Assembly: GCF_027942865.1 (NCBI RefSeq) | Contig: NC_134524.1 | Span: 19,893,536 to 19,957,535 of the forward strand | Source: Odontesthes bonariensis | Taxonomy: Eukaryota; Chordata; Actinopteri; Atheriniformes; Atherinopsidae | Direction of reading: 5' to 3' | Length of the DNA stretch: 64,000 nucleotides | Shown here: positions 1 to 11,855 of the stretch, piece after piece | Layout of the letters: each line of letters starts with the position of its first letter | How positions within the stretch are numbered: position 1 is the first letter of the stretch | Notes under the pieces: model-generated | Seen by the model: the letters and a program-made list of their open reading frames with translations, nothing else | The model's database searches: none | What the model was told of the DNA's origin: nothing | Made by a program: the position numbers and the translations under genes

Positions 1-115
1 GCGTAGTGAAACTTTTGCTTTTAGCGTATTAATTGCATTACTACTTAACCCTGTTTTTATATAATTGTAACTATATTCAGGCAGTTCATATGCTGTGTTG
101 TTTTGTTTTGGTTAG

Positions 116-1724
116 GAGTGCAGGAGAGGTCATGGCAGCTAGCCTGGCACAAGGCGGACCTTGCCCTAACTTAATGCGCAAGTGGTGCTTCAGATATCTC
201 TGCTCCGGTGACTCTGATAGCATACAAGTGTCTGCCAGTGATGTAACAGATTTTGAACTGTCAGAGCTTATTGAGAGGGTAAATACAATTTTATCAAAGT
301 TAGTCATTAACCTCATTATGATATGGCTTGCTTTACTTTACTTTTTTGGTTTGTTGCCTGTAGAGAACAATGATGCAATGCAACTTAATTTTACTTGACA
401 CCTACTGTTTTCAGATAAACAGCGCCAGTAATGACAACATCAGTGATTTAGCTGACCATATTGTGACCTGCGGATACACTGGAATCGTGTCTATGGGGGA
501 AAAAAGACAGCATGATAAGGTATGTTGGAGACATTTTTGTTTTCATTAAGGCAAGGGTCTATTGTACAATAATTTATGACTTGAATTAGGCTACTTGTTT
601 GGTCATGTCTAAAACATGGATTAAAAGTAACATGGCATTTATTTCATGCTACAGGTTTAACACTAAAGCGTTCCTGATCAAACATTTTGTCCATTAGAAC
701 TGTTGTACTTCACTCCACCATGAGAGTCATTCCGATACTAGACCAGCTGAGAAAAGGCCTGCAGCTGTATGACCTACCAAAGGTCATGAAGACCCATCAA
801 GATCTCTGCCTATCACTGTTTGTTCCAGGGGAAGATGATAAGGTATATTCTTACGTTTTTAGACTGCTTTTAAATTGAACATGAATGTCTTCTGCAAGAA
901 TTACAATGTTGATGCAGACTGAAATGCACCTCCTTCTTAAAGGCAGATGCAGCCTTCCTTCTGGAGAGGAGCCGCCCGTTTTCAGTGAGATGGGTACGGC
1001 CAAGCACCAAAAGGAAGTAATGATAATGAACTTTTTCCAGGACTACCTTCAAGAACTTGAGGATTCTGGTATGTTTAAGCCAAGAAAGGGTAACTTTTCT
1101 GCTATCCTGCAGTACATTTTATACAGTGTAGTAGTTAATGGTTAATTGATTCCAACTATACAACCCATGAGGCGTTTTTGGAAACTTGGTCCCAAATGAA
1201 TAATAGATGAAATGCAATATTGTGACCTCTAGGATAACAGTTTCTTGAAACTAGACATGAAGGGCTTACAGATGCATAGTTATAATGACAATAACTGGAG
1301 GTGTCTGAACAATTGCCACAACACAATGCCTGTCATCCAGTCACTAACATTTATTATTTTTCAATTCAAACTAACATTGTGTTAATTTTTTCATTAAGAA
1401 CAAGAAGGGGGTCCCAGCAACAACAGTGTTGCTCCCGAAAGCTTGAATGTAGGACGCGTCATGCAATGGATGACAGGACAGCGGCACAAGCCTGTTCTGC
1501 CCAGCGACAAGAGGGACTTTGTCGTCAATATAAAAGTCTGCCATGACTGTGACACGCAACACACGGTTTGCTTTCCCACTGTAAGCGCCTGCAGTCGCAC
1601 GGTCACATTCCCCTCAGCTCACCTGGGAACGTACAGTGAGTTTAAAAACATTTTGACGCTGGCCATATGCCACGGGCAAACGTTTGACAGAGTGTACCCT
1701 TCCTGTTTTTGTCAAATTTTTTAG
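116..1724 (+). pseudogene. HECT-domain (E3 ubiquitin ligase-like) gene copy, partial and probably decayed
   Basis: Five exon-like blocks can be read at about 116-278, 415-519, 698-842, 943-1073 and 1400-1724, most bounded by AG and GT sites. The last block carries a HECT C-lobe: the run around FPTVSACSRTVTFPSAHLG holds the catalytic-type cysteine, followed by a YSEFKNILTLAI tail. HECT ligases form a ubiquitin thioester on that cysteine. The blocks resemble the multi-copy HECT proteins found in many fish genomes (from memory of the family). The blocks do not all join in one frame: the third block is read in the family frame only if its splice phase is wrong, and the fourth block shifts frame in its middle (about 965-985). 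The start of the gene lies left of the window. I infer a decayed copy; a spliced functional gene is not excluded. Confidence 0.55.
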
Positions 1725-1948
1725 TTTTTCATGGCTACAAAACCATTGCTTTTCTGTTGGTGCATGTTACTCTTCAAAAGCACTGTTGGGCATTCTGAAA
1801 AGTAATGGAAATTTCTTTTTTCAATAAACATGTGTGGGACTCCTGTCTCATAAAATTGAACAGATATCTGAGCAAGTGTTTTTTTTTTTTTTACAAGTAG
1901 ACCGTCTGCAAATGTTAATAAATATACCATTCATTCTTTTGCAAGGTT

Positions 1949-2255
1949 TTACATCTCAGGCATTTCTTGTGCTGCCATTAGACTTTCAACACACTGAACC
2001 ATTGTTACATAAACGTCTCTGCCAAATGATTCTGATGATGCCAAGGGATTTATCATGGACTGTACAGTATCCATAATATCTGGAGTCAGAGGGCACTCAA
2101 TTTCCTGGACTTGGACTCCATATGGTTCCTCATCCACAGCATCAAACATCTCCCACAATTTCAGCTTGGGTCTTACCCAAACCTTTGCCAGCCACTTTTC
2201 AATAAGGTGCTCCTGCAGTCCACTAATTAATGACCTGGAGATCCTTTTCTCGTAA
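1949..2255 (-). CDS. Unrecognised exon-like open frame converging on the HECT copy
   Basis: A 3' terminal exon candidate on the minus strand. It has a good acceptor (tatgcag) just above position 2255 and stays open for about 100 codons to a stop at 1949. The protein is acidic and ordinary in composition (it includes GLQEHLIEKWLAKVWVRPK and DAVDEEPYGVQVQEIECP) and looks like real coding sequence rather than a shadow frame. I do not recognise the family. No upstream exon was found with confidence. It could belong to the host or to the same mobile unit as the HECT copy. Confidence 0.3.
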
Positions 2256-2461
2256 CTGCATACATAGGAATAGTGTATGGGGCAAATGAAACATTGAGCT
2301 AGTAAGGTAGAGCACCGGCAGTTAATGAATGAATTAATTGGTTGGGCAATGGTGTGTGCAGGGACACATGCAGTATGTACTATAGCAATGCAGTTTGCCA
2401 TTTTGGAAAAGGCATACTGTGTCTGATCAGACGTGAAGAGGTATTGTGTATTTGTAGAGCA

Positions 2462-2545
2462 ACAAACCCATCTTGCCCAGTGAGAATAGGGACTTTGCTG
2501 TTTTTGTTAATTTCAAACATGATTGTGAAGGATTAGGGCTGGGCA
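2462..2545 (+). pseudogene. Second, diverged HECT-like fragment
   Basis: A short plus-strand stretch translates as PSENRDFAVFVNFKHDCE. This lines up with PSDKRDFVVNIKVCHDCD in the HECT copy about 1 kb upstream. The similarity is confined to roughly 20 codons just before the position of the catalytic cysteine. It looks like a remnant of a second copy or of a local duplication. Confidence 0.35.
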
Positions 2546-2854
2546 ATATGGACCAAAACTCATATCTCATTATTGAATCTCAATATCTCGATATCCGATA
2601 TTACGAGCACCTTCGTGCTCGTGCGCGTTCATGTACTCTAGAGGCATGCCTTCGAGGGGAAAGTGAAGAAAAGGGTTGGGACTTTTTACCTGTGTATTTT
2701 CAAAATGCAGCTTCGCTGGACTCAGAATCCAGGATCTCCTACCCTACCTTTAAAGGTGAAGAATGGTTGACTGGGGCATTAATACTTGTTCTGTGATGTG
2801 ATATGTAGCCCAAAAAGAATTGGTTGGGTCTGTAATGGCTCAGAACCTCTCTAA

Positions 2855-3546
2855 GGCTATGTACACACGTAGCCGGGTATTTTTAAAACCGAATGTTTCC
2901 CCCCCTCCGTTTATAAAATAATTTGTATCCACATTACCTCGTTTTTGAAAAAAACACCTTCCACACAAAACCGAACATCTGCGTTTTCATCTGTCTTGAC
3001 AAGCCAAATGCATTTGCTGTTTTGCGCAATCTGCCGTCGTCAGGTAAATAATAAAGTGTGCACGCAACTTTTTTGAGCACACTGACAGGTGATCGTATGA
3101 CAGTGGACTGCCCCTCGATATGAGGACGTAATAATTCCGACAGCGACAGGAGTGAGTACCGGGACATGCGAAATTGTCACGCCATTCCTCTGGGAGTACG
3201 ACTTGGGCGTGTAAAATCAAGGCAGTAAACAGCGCCTGCACAATAATAACCACCACAGTTCTCAAGGCATCCATGCTTCTTCAGTAAACAAAGGTCGAAC
3301 TTTAGACTTTAAAGCAGATTTATTGTTGTTTTGGCGCATATTGTGACGTTCGAAAACGCAAATCTCCGGTTATCTCCGTCTATACGCAGCTGCATAAACG
3401 GAGTTTTCAAAAATCTTCACTTTGCCCGGAGTTTTTAAAAACATTCGTTTACGATGCGTTTTTATGCGTTTTCATGTGGATGACAGGTCCAAACGTAGAA
3501 AAATATATTTGTTTTAGCAGATACCCGGCTACGTGTGGATGGGGCC
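2855..3546 (-). mobile_element. Harbinger (PIF) DNA transposon, internally deleted, with N-terminal transposase fragment
   Basis: The ends match as inverted repeats: the core CACACGTAGCCGGGTA lies 9-10 bases inside each end. The element is flanked by TAA on both sides (2852-2854 and 3547-3549), the 3-bp target duplication expected of PIF/Harbinger. On the minus strand the interior encodes the N-terminal part of a HARBI1-like transposase (reads SPVSVLKKVACTLYYLPD and RLRKTANAFGLSRQ), with a frame change between the 3274-3170 part and the 3167-2934 part. The catalytic DDE region is missing, so this copy is non-autonomous at 692 bp. Confidence 0.75.
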
Positions 3547-3719
3547 TAAAAGGCTGTCTGAAACAGCTATGTTACTATGCTGGGTTTAGAATGCGTCGTT
3601 TGCCCTTATTGGCGTCGTTTCAGAGCTTATCTGGCAACCTCATTATGAAATGCAGGTAGGTGTTGGCGCTATTCGGTTGCCGTTGCTTGATTGGCTGCCC
3701 TTGCTCTCACTGAAAACAG
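3547..3719. other. Spacer without recognised feature
   Basis: Nothing recognised between the Harbinger element and the LINE fragment. Confidence 0.4.
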
Positions 3720-4390
3720 AGCTATAGAGTAATACACTGACTGAAAAGAAAGCTCATCAGAATTCGTTTTATTGCCATTGTTAGTGAACAGTGTTCACTA
3801 ACTAGGAATTTGCTGCGGCGTAAGGTGCAAACATGTAACATAGGATATAATGATACAAAATAAAGAATAAAAATATATGAATATAAAATGTACAAGGTGT
3901 GTACAACAATACACAGTATCCAATATACAGAGCAACAACAGTGCAGCTTCATTAGTGCAATTTTAATGATGGTAAAGTGACTGGGGCAGGTTATGAGGTG
4001 ATTATGAAGTGTTCATAAGTCCAACTGCAAGGGGGAAAAACTGTTTTTGTGACGGGAGGTTCTGGTCCGAATGGACCGAAGCCTCCTGCCCGAGGGGAGT
4101 GGTGCAAATAGAGAAGGGTCAGCTGTGATCCGACCTGCTCGCCCCATAGTCCTGGAGACGTGCAGGTCATGGATAGATGGGAGGCTGCAGCCGATCAGCT
4201 TCTCAGCGGAGCGCACAGCTCGCTGCAGTCTGTCTGTCCCTGTCGGAACTGACCATCTACTGAGCAAAATTCCGACTGAAGCCTGCTCGGAATTGTGTGA
4301 AACCGTACTCCGTGAAATGCGCAGCGCAAAGGAAAAGTCGGCGGTTGGGGATGCTGTTAAAAATAAATAAAAGCCATTGATCACAAACAT
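3720..4390 (-). mobile_element. LINE 3' fragment (CR1/Rex-like)
   Basis: The minus strand at 4390-4013 encodes the C-terminal end of a non-LTR retrotransposon ORF2. The reading contains LQRAVRSAEKLIGCSLPSIH and, further on, SLFAPLPSGRRLRSIRTRTS and RHKNSFSP, the usual ending of CR1/Rex-type reverse transcriptase proteins. Sequence from 4012 down to about 3720 would be its 3' untranslated part. The copy is truncated at the 5' side. Confidence 0.7.
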
Positions 4391-4899
4391 TGCTTTCCGG
4401 GGGGAAGAATATGTAACAATCGTAGTCCGCTTTCACAGCCTTGGAAGGCTTTTTCACAAAAACGGATTGGCACTTTTTCTGGGGGATATTCAAAAAAGGG
4501 GAGTACTTGAAACAGAGGTTCTGAAACTTGCTGGCACTTCGTGTGTACTCCCCACACTCAGAACTAACACCAAAAACGTAAATGATAAACGTGAAAATAT
4601 GGCTTCATTCTCCTCATATGACTCTGCAATAAAAGGATAAAACACATAAATTACACACCCACATAGACTTAAAATAGAAACATTAGTGTGCCGTCACTTC
4701 AGAATCTGAGTACTTCATCCCTCACTGCTCTTCATGAAGCCTGTGGAGGGGGAGACATTGTTCACAAATACACTTTTGCTGAGCAGCAACAGGACTACAG
4801 GCAGGGCCGTGCAGAGTACTTTGGAGGGGCAGGTGCTCAAAGTAAAAAGGGGGCACATGGAGCACGAATTTGAAACACTCCTTTTTGTTTTCCTTTTAA
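4391..4899. other. Spacer without recognised gene
   Basis: No gene or clear repeat recognised. Confidence 0.4.
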
Positions 4900-5365
4900 C
4901 GTCCTCTCCGTCAGGATTTCCTGTGTGTCCTGACCGGAGGTTGGTCTGGAGCTGGAACCAATTACCTACACACCTGCAATCAATGGAGCCTCGTCTACAT
5001 CTACTCTCTTCACCCACAAAGTCCTGGTTCAGTCCTCCACTCGTCACCAGATCGTCTGCTTGCCTTCAGTGGTATTGTGCCTTGACTCTGGTCTTTTCTG
5101 CAGTGTTTTCTTTGCATTTTACTGATCTTTATTTCCCTGTCTTCAGCTCCTGGTCTCAGCTACTCACCTGCTCCTCCGTGTTCTCCCTGGAATCCTTCTT
5201 CTACTCCACCAAGCCGCCAGCCTCCCTCACAGCAGATCTGTCCCTGTTTTCCCCTGGATTCCCCACCTACTGGTTACTGGTCCATCTCCACTGTCCTGCG
5301 CCTCTGTTCCCACCGTGTCTTGCCAATAAACCGATTTATCACCACCACCTCTGAGCCTTTTGGTT
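4900..5365 (+). repeat. Unclassified dispersed repeat, pyrimidine-rich, possibly a solo LTR
   Basis: A CT-rich block with a late AATAAA (about 5326) followed by a short G/T-rich end resembles the look of a solo LTR or the tail of a retroelement. No matching partner is present in the window, so the class is uncertain. Confidence 0.25.
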
Positions 5366-6722
5366 TGTGTCTGAACTAGTGTGTCCAGTTATACAGACTG
5401 TATGACACTCTCCTTACGAGGCATCTCTGCAGAATGAAATATGATTGATAAACTATAATCTAATGCACATAAAACACACACACAGGGACATTTCAGACTT
5501 TTTTTAAGACATATAATGTATAGATACGAATTTCCATGGTGCTGATTCATAATCTGCCCTTTATTGTTCATAGTGCTGATAATAAGGTAAATAATTAAAT
5601 GATATAGAAATCATGTATTTAAATGTACTTGTACTTGACAATCTACTTTGCACAAGACAGCAAGGTTATAAAAGTTACATTTTTTTTTTTGCATATTATA
5701 TTTAATTTGTGCGTATCCAAATATTATAAACAAGTACAGATTTTTTTTAATGAGGTTGAGAAAATCACAATTCAAATTCTTCTAATTATTATTGTCGTTG
5801 TTGTATTTATACTAATATAGTCCACAATTATGGGAATAACCATGTAGGCTACATTGCATAGTTTTAGTGAAATAACCTGTGCCTCATTGCCTCTAGAAAT
5901 ATACATGTAGGAAAAGCACTGCAACTCACTGGACAGTAAAATTGTACATCTCTCTAATGCACTTTGCCCATGACAAAAGAAACATAGAAACAAAAAGAAG
6001 CCATTCATACAGGCATACAGACACAATTTTACCCCTCAGCACGCTGTGTGTGGTTAATTAGTGGCTATAACTTCTGAGAGTGTGTGCAGAGTCAGACGCA
6101 CACACACAGGATGCTGCTCGCTTCACTAACTTCGTCAGTCATCTTGCAAGAATACACCGTGGCGTGCTCAAACAAATACCGCTGCAGAACCTACTCAGCG
6201 GACCGTCAGTTGTGCTCTCTTCGTCTCTCTCGCAGCTTAGCAGCGCCAAGCTGCGGGACAAGTCTCTGTGGATCATGTGACCGACCGAGGGTAGATCTAA
6301 ATTATTATTATTTTGGGCCACAGAGACAGACTTTCCCACACACTTTAAAAAAAAAAAGTAGTATGGCACAGCTCCATTAAAATAAGAGAGGATCACTCCA
6401 TGCTTGAAAGGTTTATTGAAGATTAAAGACACAAATCTAATTTGGAATTGTACAAGATACAAATAGCAACTTGACAGATTGAGTACACACTTTTGACAAA
6501 AAAGATAAAATGGCAACTTGAAAAAATAATCTTGAATGGTCAGTATAGGTTGTTGGCGGGAATTTTTACTAACATTGCAAAACTTTGTAACGGACTTTAA
6601 TGTCAATGTAGAACTTTGTCTTGTTTATACAATATATAAGCAAGTTTACGGATAAACGTAAACTTGCTCAAAAAGCAAAAGAGAGATTTAAGACTTAATC
6701 TCTCTCTACAATACATGACCTT
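5366..6722. other. Intergenic stretch without a supported gene
   Basis: AT-rich sequence with poly-T and poly-A runs. A GC-richer patch at about 6080-6300 has an open frame of 98 codons, but it shows no family motif and no splice support. Confidence 0.4.
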
Positions 6723-6723
6723 A

Positions 6724-7965
6724 TAGAACATAAACATCACCATTTCAAAAACTAAGCTAACATTTATAGTTAAATATCCATCGGTAAATTTCCCTCAAAC
6801 AACTTTACCTCATTGCTTTGAGAGGGCACACATATGACATGAGAGCATATACTCATGGAAAATAAAGCCTAACCCATAAATTCAACTCTACGGTTATTGA
6901 CTGAATTGGCTCCACTTCAATTCATTATTTCTACATTTGCCAGACAACTTTAATAGAAATTTAAGGAACACACAACCAAAATCACACAGAATAAATGAAT
7001 AACAAATCTGGTACCAGTGAGCAGAGAGGGATTTAAGACTTAGAACAGAGGAAATGAAACTCCTCAGCATCATTCTTTTTGAACCACTTGTGCTGTCCTC
7101 CCTTTTCCATGGCTCCAGACATGTTACACTCATCCATCTCTTCACCGGAGGCCCAGTTCTTATAGCTGACCGCCTCGTCGCTGACCCAGAACCAGAAATC
7201 CAGGGTGCAGGTGTAGCGCACTCCCGTCCAGACAAAAGGAGTCGTGGCGCTCTTGGCTTTCTCCTGGACCCATCTCTGCTCGTCAAGGTTACTGATGGTG
7301 ACCAGGTCATGGTGGTGATCTCTGCAGTAGTACAAGGCGTCCTCCCAGCTCATCTTTTCCTTGATCAGGATCACGTTGTCTGTCGTGGAAGTTACAGAAA
7401 CAAAACAAAGCATCAACACTTCAGTTCAGTTCATTACTCCAAACTCAGGCCAATGGGAAGGCCTTAAGTGTTGTCTTCATTGATAGAAAACCTCTTACCT
7501 TCATAACAGAAAAAGGTTTTTTTTCCACCACAGTCAGCAATCTTCCACCTGCGTTGCTCGTTCAGTTGGATCATAGCACATTGGTTCTTGTTTTGCTGAA
7601 AACTTGTCAAATGATCTTCAGGATCCCAGTGTCTGAAAGAAAAACTGCTCCCATCTGACCACTTCCAGGTGTCTCTGAACAGACCGATGAAAACCTGTTT
7701 GTCATTCCTTCCTTCCCCATTGTTATTTTGCTGCTGGTGCAGTTTGCTGATCATTCCTTTCACTTTGTCATCTTGCAGCTGGTGCAGTCCGCTGATCAGG
7801 TCTGTGTGCTTCTCTCTGCAGTAGCGCTGAGCTTCCCACCAGTTTTTATTTTCTTCAACCAAATGGAATTTCTCAGGTGTTTCACTTTCTGTGGAGAAGA
7901 CAGACAAACTCACATCACAGTTTTAAACAGCAATTAAAAAGTGTGCAACATCAACAACCCTTGTT
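6724..7965 (-). repeat. Left arm of an inverted duplication (lectin 3' half)
   Basis: This segment is the reverse complement of about 15146-16364 with high identity. It covers exons 3 and 4 of the lectin gene, the intron between them, part of the intron before exon 3, and about 300 bp of downstream sequence. Within the terminal coding exon the two copies differ at only 2 of 115 amino acids. Confidence 0.85.
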
Positions 7966-9419
7966 AAATGTGAGTTGTTGTTTTTTTTGTTGCCTTCATG
8001 CCCGTGACATAAATAAACAAAGAAGTGCCACAGAAAAAGTTTTTGCAAGATTTTAAGTGAAAAATGTATTTTTTTTTAACTTGTTAAAAACTTTTTGAAG
8101 CATTCATGTGAGACATATGATAATGTTGCCACAAGTACAGTTGCTTGCTGTTCATCACAAATTGTTTGAGAATTGAAAAAAAACGTAGGCACGTTCTCGT
8201 CAGACTTAATGAAAATGTGGAATTATCATCGTAATTCTGGGAAAATCCCTTTTCCTAAAAGGAAATTGTGATGATAAAAGATGGGATCCCTTTACCAGTT
8301 GTCTTTTTTTTTTTTTAAGATATTGATGATATTATTTATGTTAACACACACATTAGTAATATTTGCCAAATATTCTCACCATTGTAGCAGATAAAACTGA
8401 ATTTGTTGGTACATTGTACATCGTTCCATCGATTGTTCTTCCGCACAACCCCACAGTTCTCATCATTACCACCCCCATTCGGCTCTCCGTCGTCCCAGGT
8501 TTTATTTTTTTTTTTATCATTATCATACTCCACCCCTGGCAGAGACCAGTGCCACGTTTTGTTGCCATTTTCTTCGATGTGCAGCCCAATCCAGGCTTCC
8601 ACGTCGTTCTGTGCAGAGTACTCTAGTCTTTTCACATCCGTCATATTAGACAATGTAGCCAGATCTGTATGGTGCTCTCTACAGTATTTTCTGGCTTCAC
8701 TCCAGGGTTTTTTCGTCTCAACATAATGGTATTCATAGAGTTCCCATGCAAAACAGGTCATCAGGCCTAGAAATAGACAGACAGATTGGACAAACACTTG
8801 GACACACATGCACATTCAAAATGTACAGGAACTTGTGTCCAGACGTGACTGGTGATCTCCAAATTGAAAAATACACCCAGAAGTGTTTGAGTTAGCACAA
8901 TTTTGGCTTATGGAAATTCTAGAGACATATAATGGTAAATGGACACCATATATGTGAATCTTTACTCATTTTGCTGACCACCCTTAATGCTGCTAAACTA
9001 CAAGCCACACGAGGTGACATGTTTATGCTTGGTGCAGATTTCCTTTTCATGTTGCATAACCTAATTCAGGACTTTCTTTAGTTTGGCCTGTGTAACCCTT
9101 TGCAAGTCAGCAGCTCAAAGAATTGGCCTCATTTTTTAGATAGTCTTAAACTGGAGATGAGTACGGAAGATTAAACCTAAACTGAGATCAGAATGAATAT
9201 TACTCCTATCTTCTCAGAAGATTGCATGAAATCTTTTGAAAGACTGATAATATTACCACCAAAAGTACTGATAGACTCATGGAATTACTCCTGGATAATC
9301 ATACTTGAATTTGTTGAAAGACGAGTTGTGGGATCAAATCTATCACAGAAAAATGTAACACAAGCCGGTGAGACATTCTACTTACCCATCAGGATGAGCA
9401 GGTACACACTCCGCTGCAT
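7033..9419 (-). CDS. Three-CTLD C-type lectin-like secreted protein (copy 1)
   Basis: Four exons: 9419-9386, 8766-8380, 7888-7499 and 7379-7033. They sum to 1,158 nt, 385 codons plus stop, with all internal junctions in phase 1. Exon 1 gives MQRSVYLLILMG, the start of a signal peptide that runs into exon 2. Each of the next three exons is one C-type lectin-like domain. Domain 1 keeps the mannose-type calcium site: EPN in DDGEPNGGGNDENC and WND in NRWNDVQC. Domains 2 (WWEAQRYC ... WKIADC) and 3 (SWEDALYYC ... FHFLC) lack EPN and WND, so sugar binding there is unlikely. No membrane segment is visible after domain 3, so I infer a secreted protein. Exon 3 is 39 nt longer than in copy 2 (a Gln/Asn-rich insert). 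The likely family is the fish macrophage mannose receptor-like lectins. A possible 5' untranslated exon ends at a good donor near 10195. Confidence 0.85.
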
Positions 9420-10608
9420 CTTTGCTCTGTTGAATGAAATTGCTGTTTTATTTCAACAGATTCCTTGTGGATGATGATACACATAAGATAACCTCAGGTG
9501 GATAGCCCAAAGGTCTTCCGCTGACATTACAAAACATTCATGAACACGGACGAGTCTGTTACCGGAAGGCAAACTTCAGATAACGCTATCTAAGGGCTAC
9601 ATTTGTGAAGCATTTGTCCTTTCAGATTGCTCCCAGAATGTTTCCCAAAGGTTACATAAAGGTTTTACAAAATCAACCTTTCTAATCATTCTCCCAACAC
9701 CTGCAAATAACAGAAGAATCAGTTACTTTCCAAAGATTGTTTTTATTAACGATGAGGAAGGATTTTGTGTTTAACAAAGCAAATAACCATGTTGCATGAG
9801 CTCCAACATTTTAAAATGTTACACCCTCAATGTCACATCATAAGAATGTGTTACACAGCTTATTCTATCGTATTGTTTATATCGTGCAATTAAATAATTG
9901 TCACAAAATTTGATCTGACTTCATTAGTCGGAAAAAATTGTTATTAGTTTGTTAAAAACTTCCAAGCTGAGAAGAAAAAGTATCAAGTGTCACCAAAAGA
10001 TGAGCTGAAATGCTCTGATAGATTACTCAAAACCTGAAACAAGCTACAGTTCTGGCAAAATTCTCTGTAGAATCAAGATATTTTCAATCTTTCACCTGTT
10101 AGTTTGTGTTTATCATGAAATACAATACGATAAAATCCTAGAATGTCTGTGTGCAGAGGTGCAACTTTAAAATGGTGATAAAGATTTGAAACTTACATCT
10201 GCATCTGCTTCGTCTCTCCACTCAGTGCACAGTGAAGGCAGGTCCCAGTAAAATGGAGCTTTATGCTGTCTTATTAAAGCTTCCTCGAGGATTTGCATCC
10301 CAAGAACATCCCAAAAACAAAAGCCACACAAAGCTGTAACTGCAGTCCCATCCTGCTTTGCTTACCAGAGCTAAAAGCAGAGATGGTAATAATTTGCAAC
10401 AGCGACCACAGAAAATGATACCATTGATTCAGTAGTCCAGTAGAATCCCACCAAAAGAAGATTCTGAATACGGCCCATTCAAAGAGCAGATCTGGGTCCC
10501 AAAGTCAAGAGCTATAGCGTGGAGCTAAATGACTAGTGTCATATCAAAAGGTCTGTTTATTTAGGAAAATGGGATATATCAGGTTTTTAATTTAGATTAA
10601 TTGACAAG

Positions 10609-10610
<2 letters not shown>
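9420..10610. other. Upstream region of lectin copy 1
   Basis: No coding exon. A strong donor-like site on the minus strand near 10195 (gcagat/gtaagt) may end an untranslated first exon. Confidence 0.35.
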
Positions 10611-10611
<1 letters not shown>

Positions 10612-10675
<64 letters not shown>

Positions 10676-10720
10676 ATATATATATATATACATATATATA
10701 TAAATCATATATATATATAC
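10612..10720. repeat. (TC)n followed by (TA)n microsatellite
   Basis: About 30 uninterrupted TC units (10612-10671), then mainly TA repeats to about 10720. Confidence 0.95.
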
Positions 10721-10729
10721 TTTGCAATA

Positions 10730-11330
10730 ATAGAATATTGTATAACGACTGTGAGTCTGTGTTATGCAAAGTTATGCAAATTTTCGTTGTGCTGCTGGTG
10801 AGGACGGACCCGGACATACAGTATGTTAGGGAAATTTTTTGTTTTGACCCTACCCGGTGCAGATATTTGCATTGTAAATATGTACCGAGGTGTTATGAAA
10901 TGACAGAGTCCACTGCCGTATTTTCTCTGACGTCTTGTTTATAATGATTTTTTATCTAATTTCTTTTTCTTTTTTTTGATACTTTTTATTTAGTTCTTTT
11001 TAGTTTAAGGGGACACAGGTTGACAACAAACTGTCAAAAAACATAAAACAAAACAACATACAGACAGGAACATGGGGGCTCCTCTGTCAATCTTGTGTTT
11101 AATGACCAGTGTCTTTACTTGCTAAACGTGTAGCGTCCTCAATTGTTTTGATGAAAGCAGTCCATTTCTCCCATTTCCTGGGAAAGATCTCTCCTCTAGA
11201 TCTGAGAGAGAAAGTTATCTTTTCCATTAAACATATTTCCTTCACTCTGTCCATCCATTCTAATTTCTTTTTCATCTGTTTGCCTCATTCCCAGAGCAGC
11301 GTGACTGCTGCCAAAGCCGGTCAATATTTC
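10730..11330 (-). repeat. Lectin upstream sequence repeated in inverse at 16555-17290
   Basis: Segments near 10770-10890 and 11277-11325 reappear as reverse complements near 17163-17270 and 16558-16606, in colinear (mirrored) order. This marks the promoter-side part of a further inverted lectin copy. Confidence 0.6.
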
Positions 11331-11454
11331 AAAGCTGGTTAAAAAAAATAGTGCTGACATTGCACTTTCATAGTATATAGAACTATTGAACAGTAACCAC
11401 AAATTGGATTTAATATGTCTTGTGGTAAATTAGTCTCATATCCAAAAAAATGTC

Positions 11455-11855
11455 GGTACATTTCCAGGTTATTTTGAATATTGTCAGGATCTGGGTGTTT
11501 ATTGGTGTTTTTGTATTTAGTTATTGGTTATGTTTTTGCTCAGTGCTCTCGGTTCTTTCTGTTTTAGATCAGTCTTTGTTTCACCTTAGTTCTGTTTTTC
11601 CTCATATTCAGTTCTGTTTTATTACTGCTTGTGTGTTCTTTGTGTTAGTTGGATTATTTCTCCGTTATTATTCTGGTATGTTTTCCCTTTGCTTTAGATT
11701 CATTTTCATAGTTAGTGTGGTCTCCCTCGCCCCCTGTGCCATCTTTCTCTCTCTCCTCAGTCCGTCTTCATTAAATCTTCATAACCTACCCCCCCCTCCC
11801 CCCCCATGTGTTCTGCATTTGGGTCCAACTCCACAACTCAGCATTATGACAGATA
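11455..11855 (+). repeat. Unclassified dispersed repeat, T-rich, possibly retroelement end
   Basis: A T-rich block runs to a C-rich tract (about 11790-11806) and the string ctgcatttgggtccaact. This is a combination I recall from abundant fish retroelement ends. No partner was found in the window, so the class is a guess. Confidence 0.25.

Noticed and set aside
4734-5354. 206-codon open frame
   Set aside because: Lies within a CT-rich dispersed repeat; composition (Ser/Leu/Phe/Pro) follows the base skew, and no conserved motif is present.
6084-6380. 98-codon open frame in a GC-richer patch
   Set aside because: No family motif, no splice partners, and it ends in low-complexity sequence.
7054-7467. 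137-codon plus-strand frame over the lectin exon
   Set aside because: It mirrors the real minus-strand exon, and the same shadow occurs at 15636-16049 opposite copy 2.
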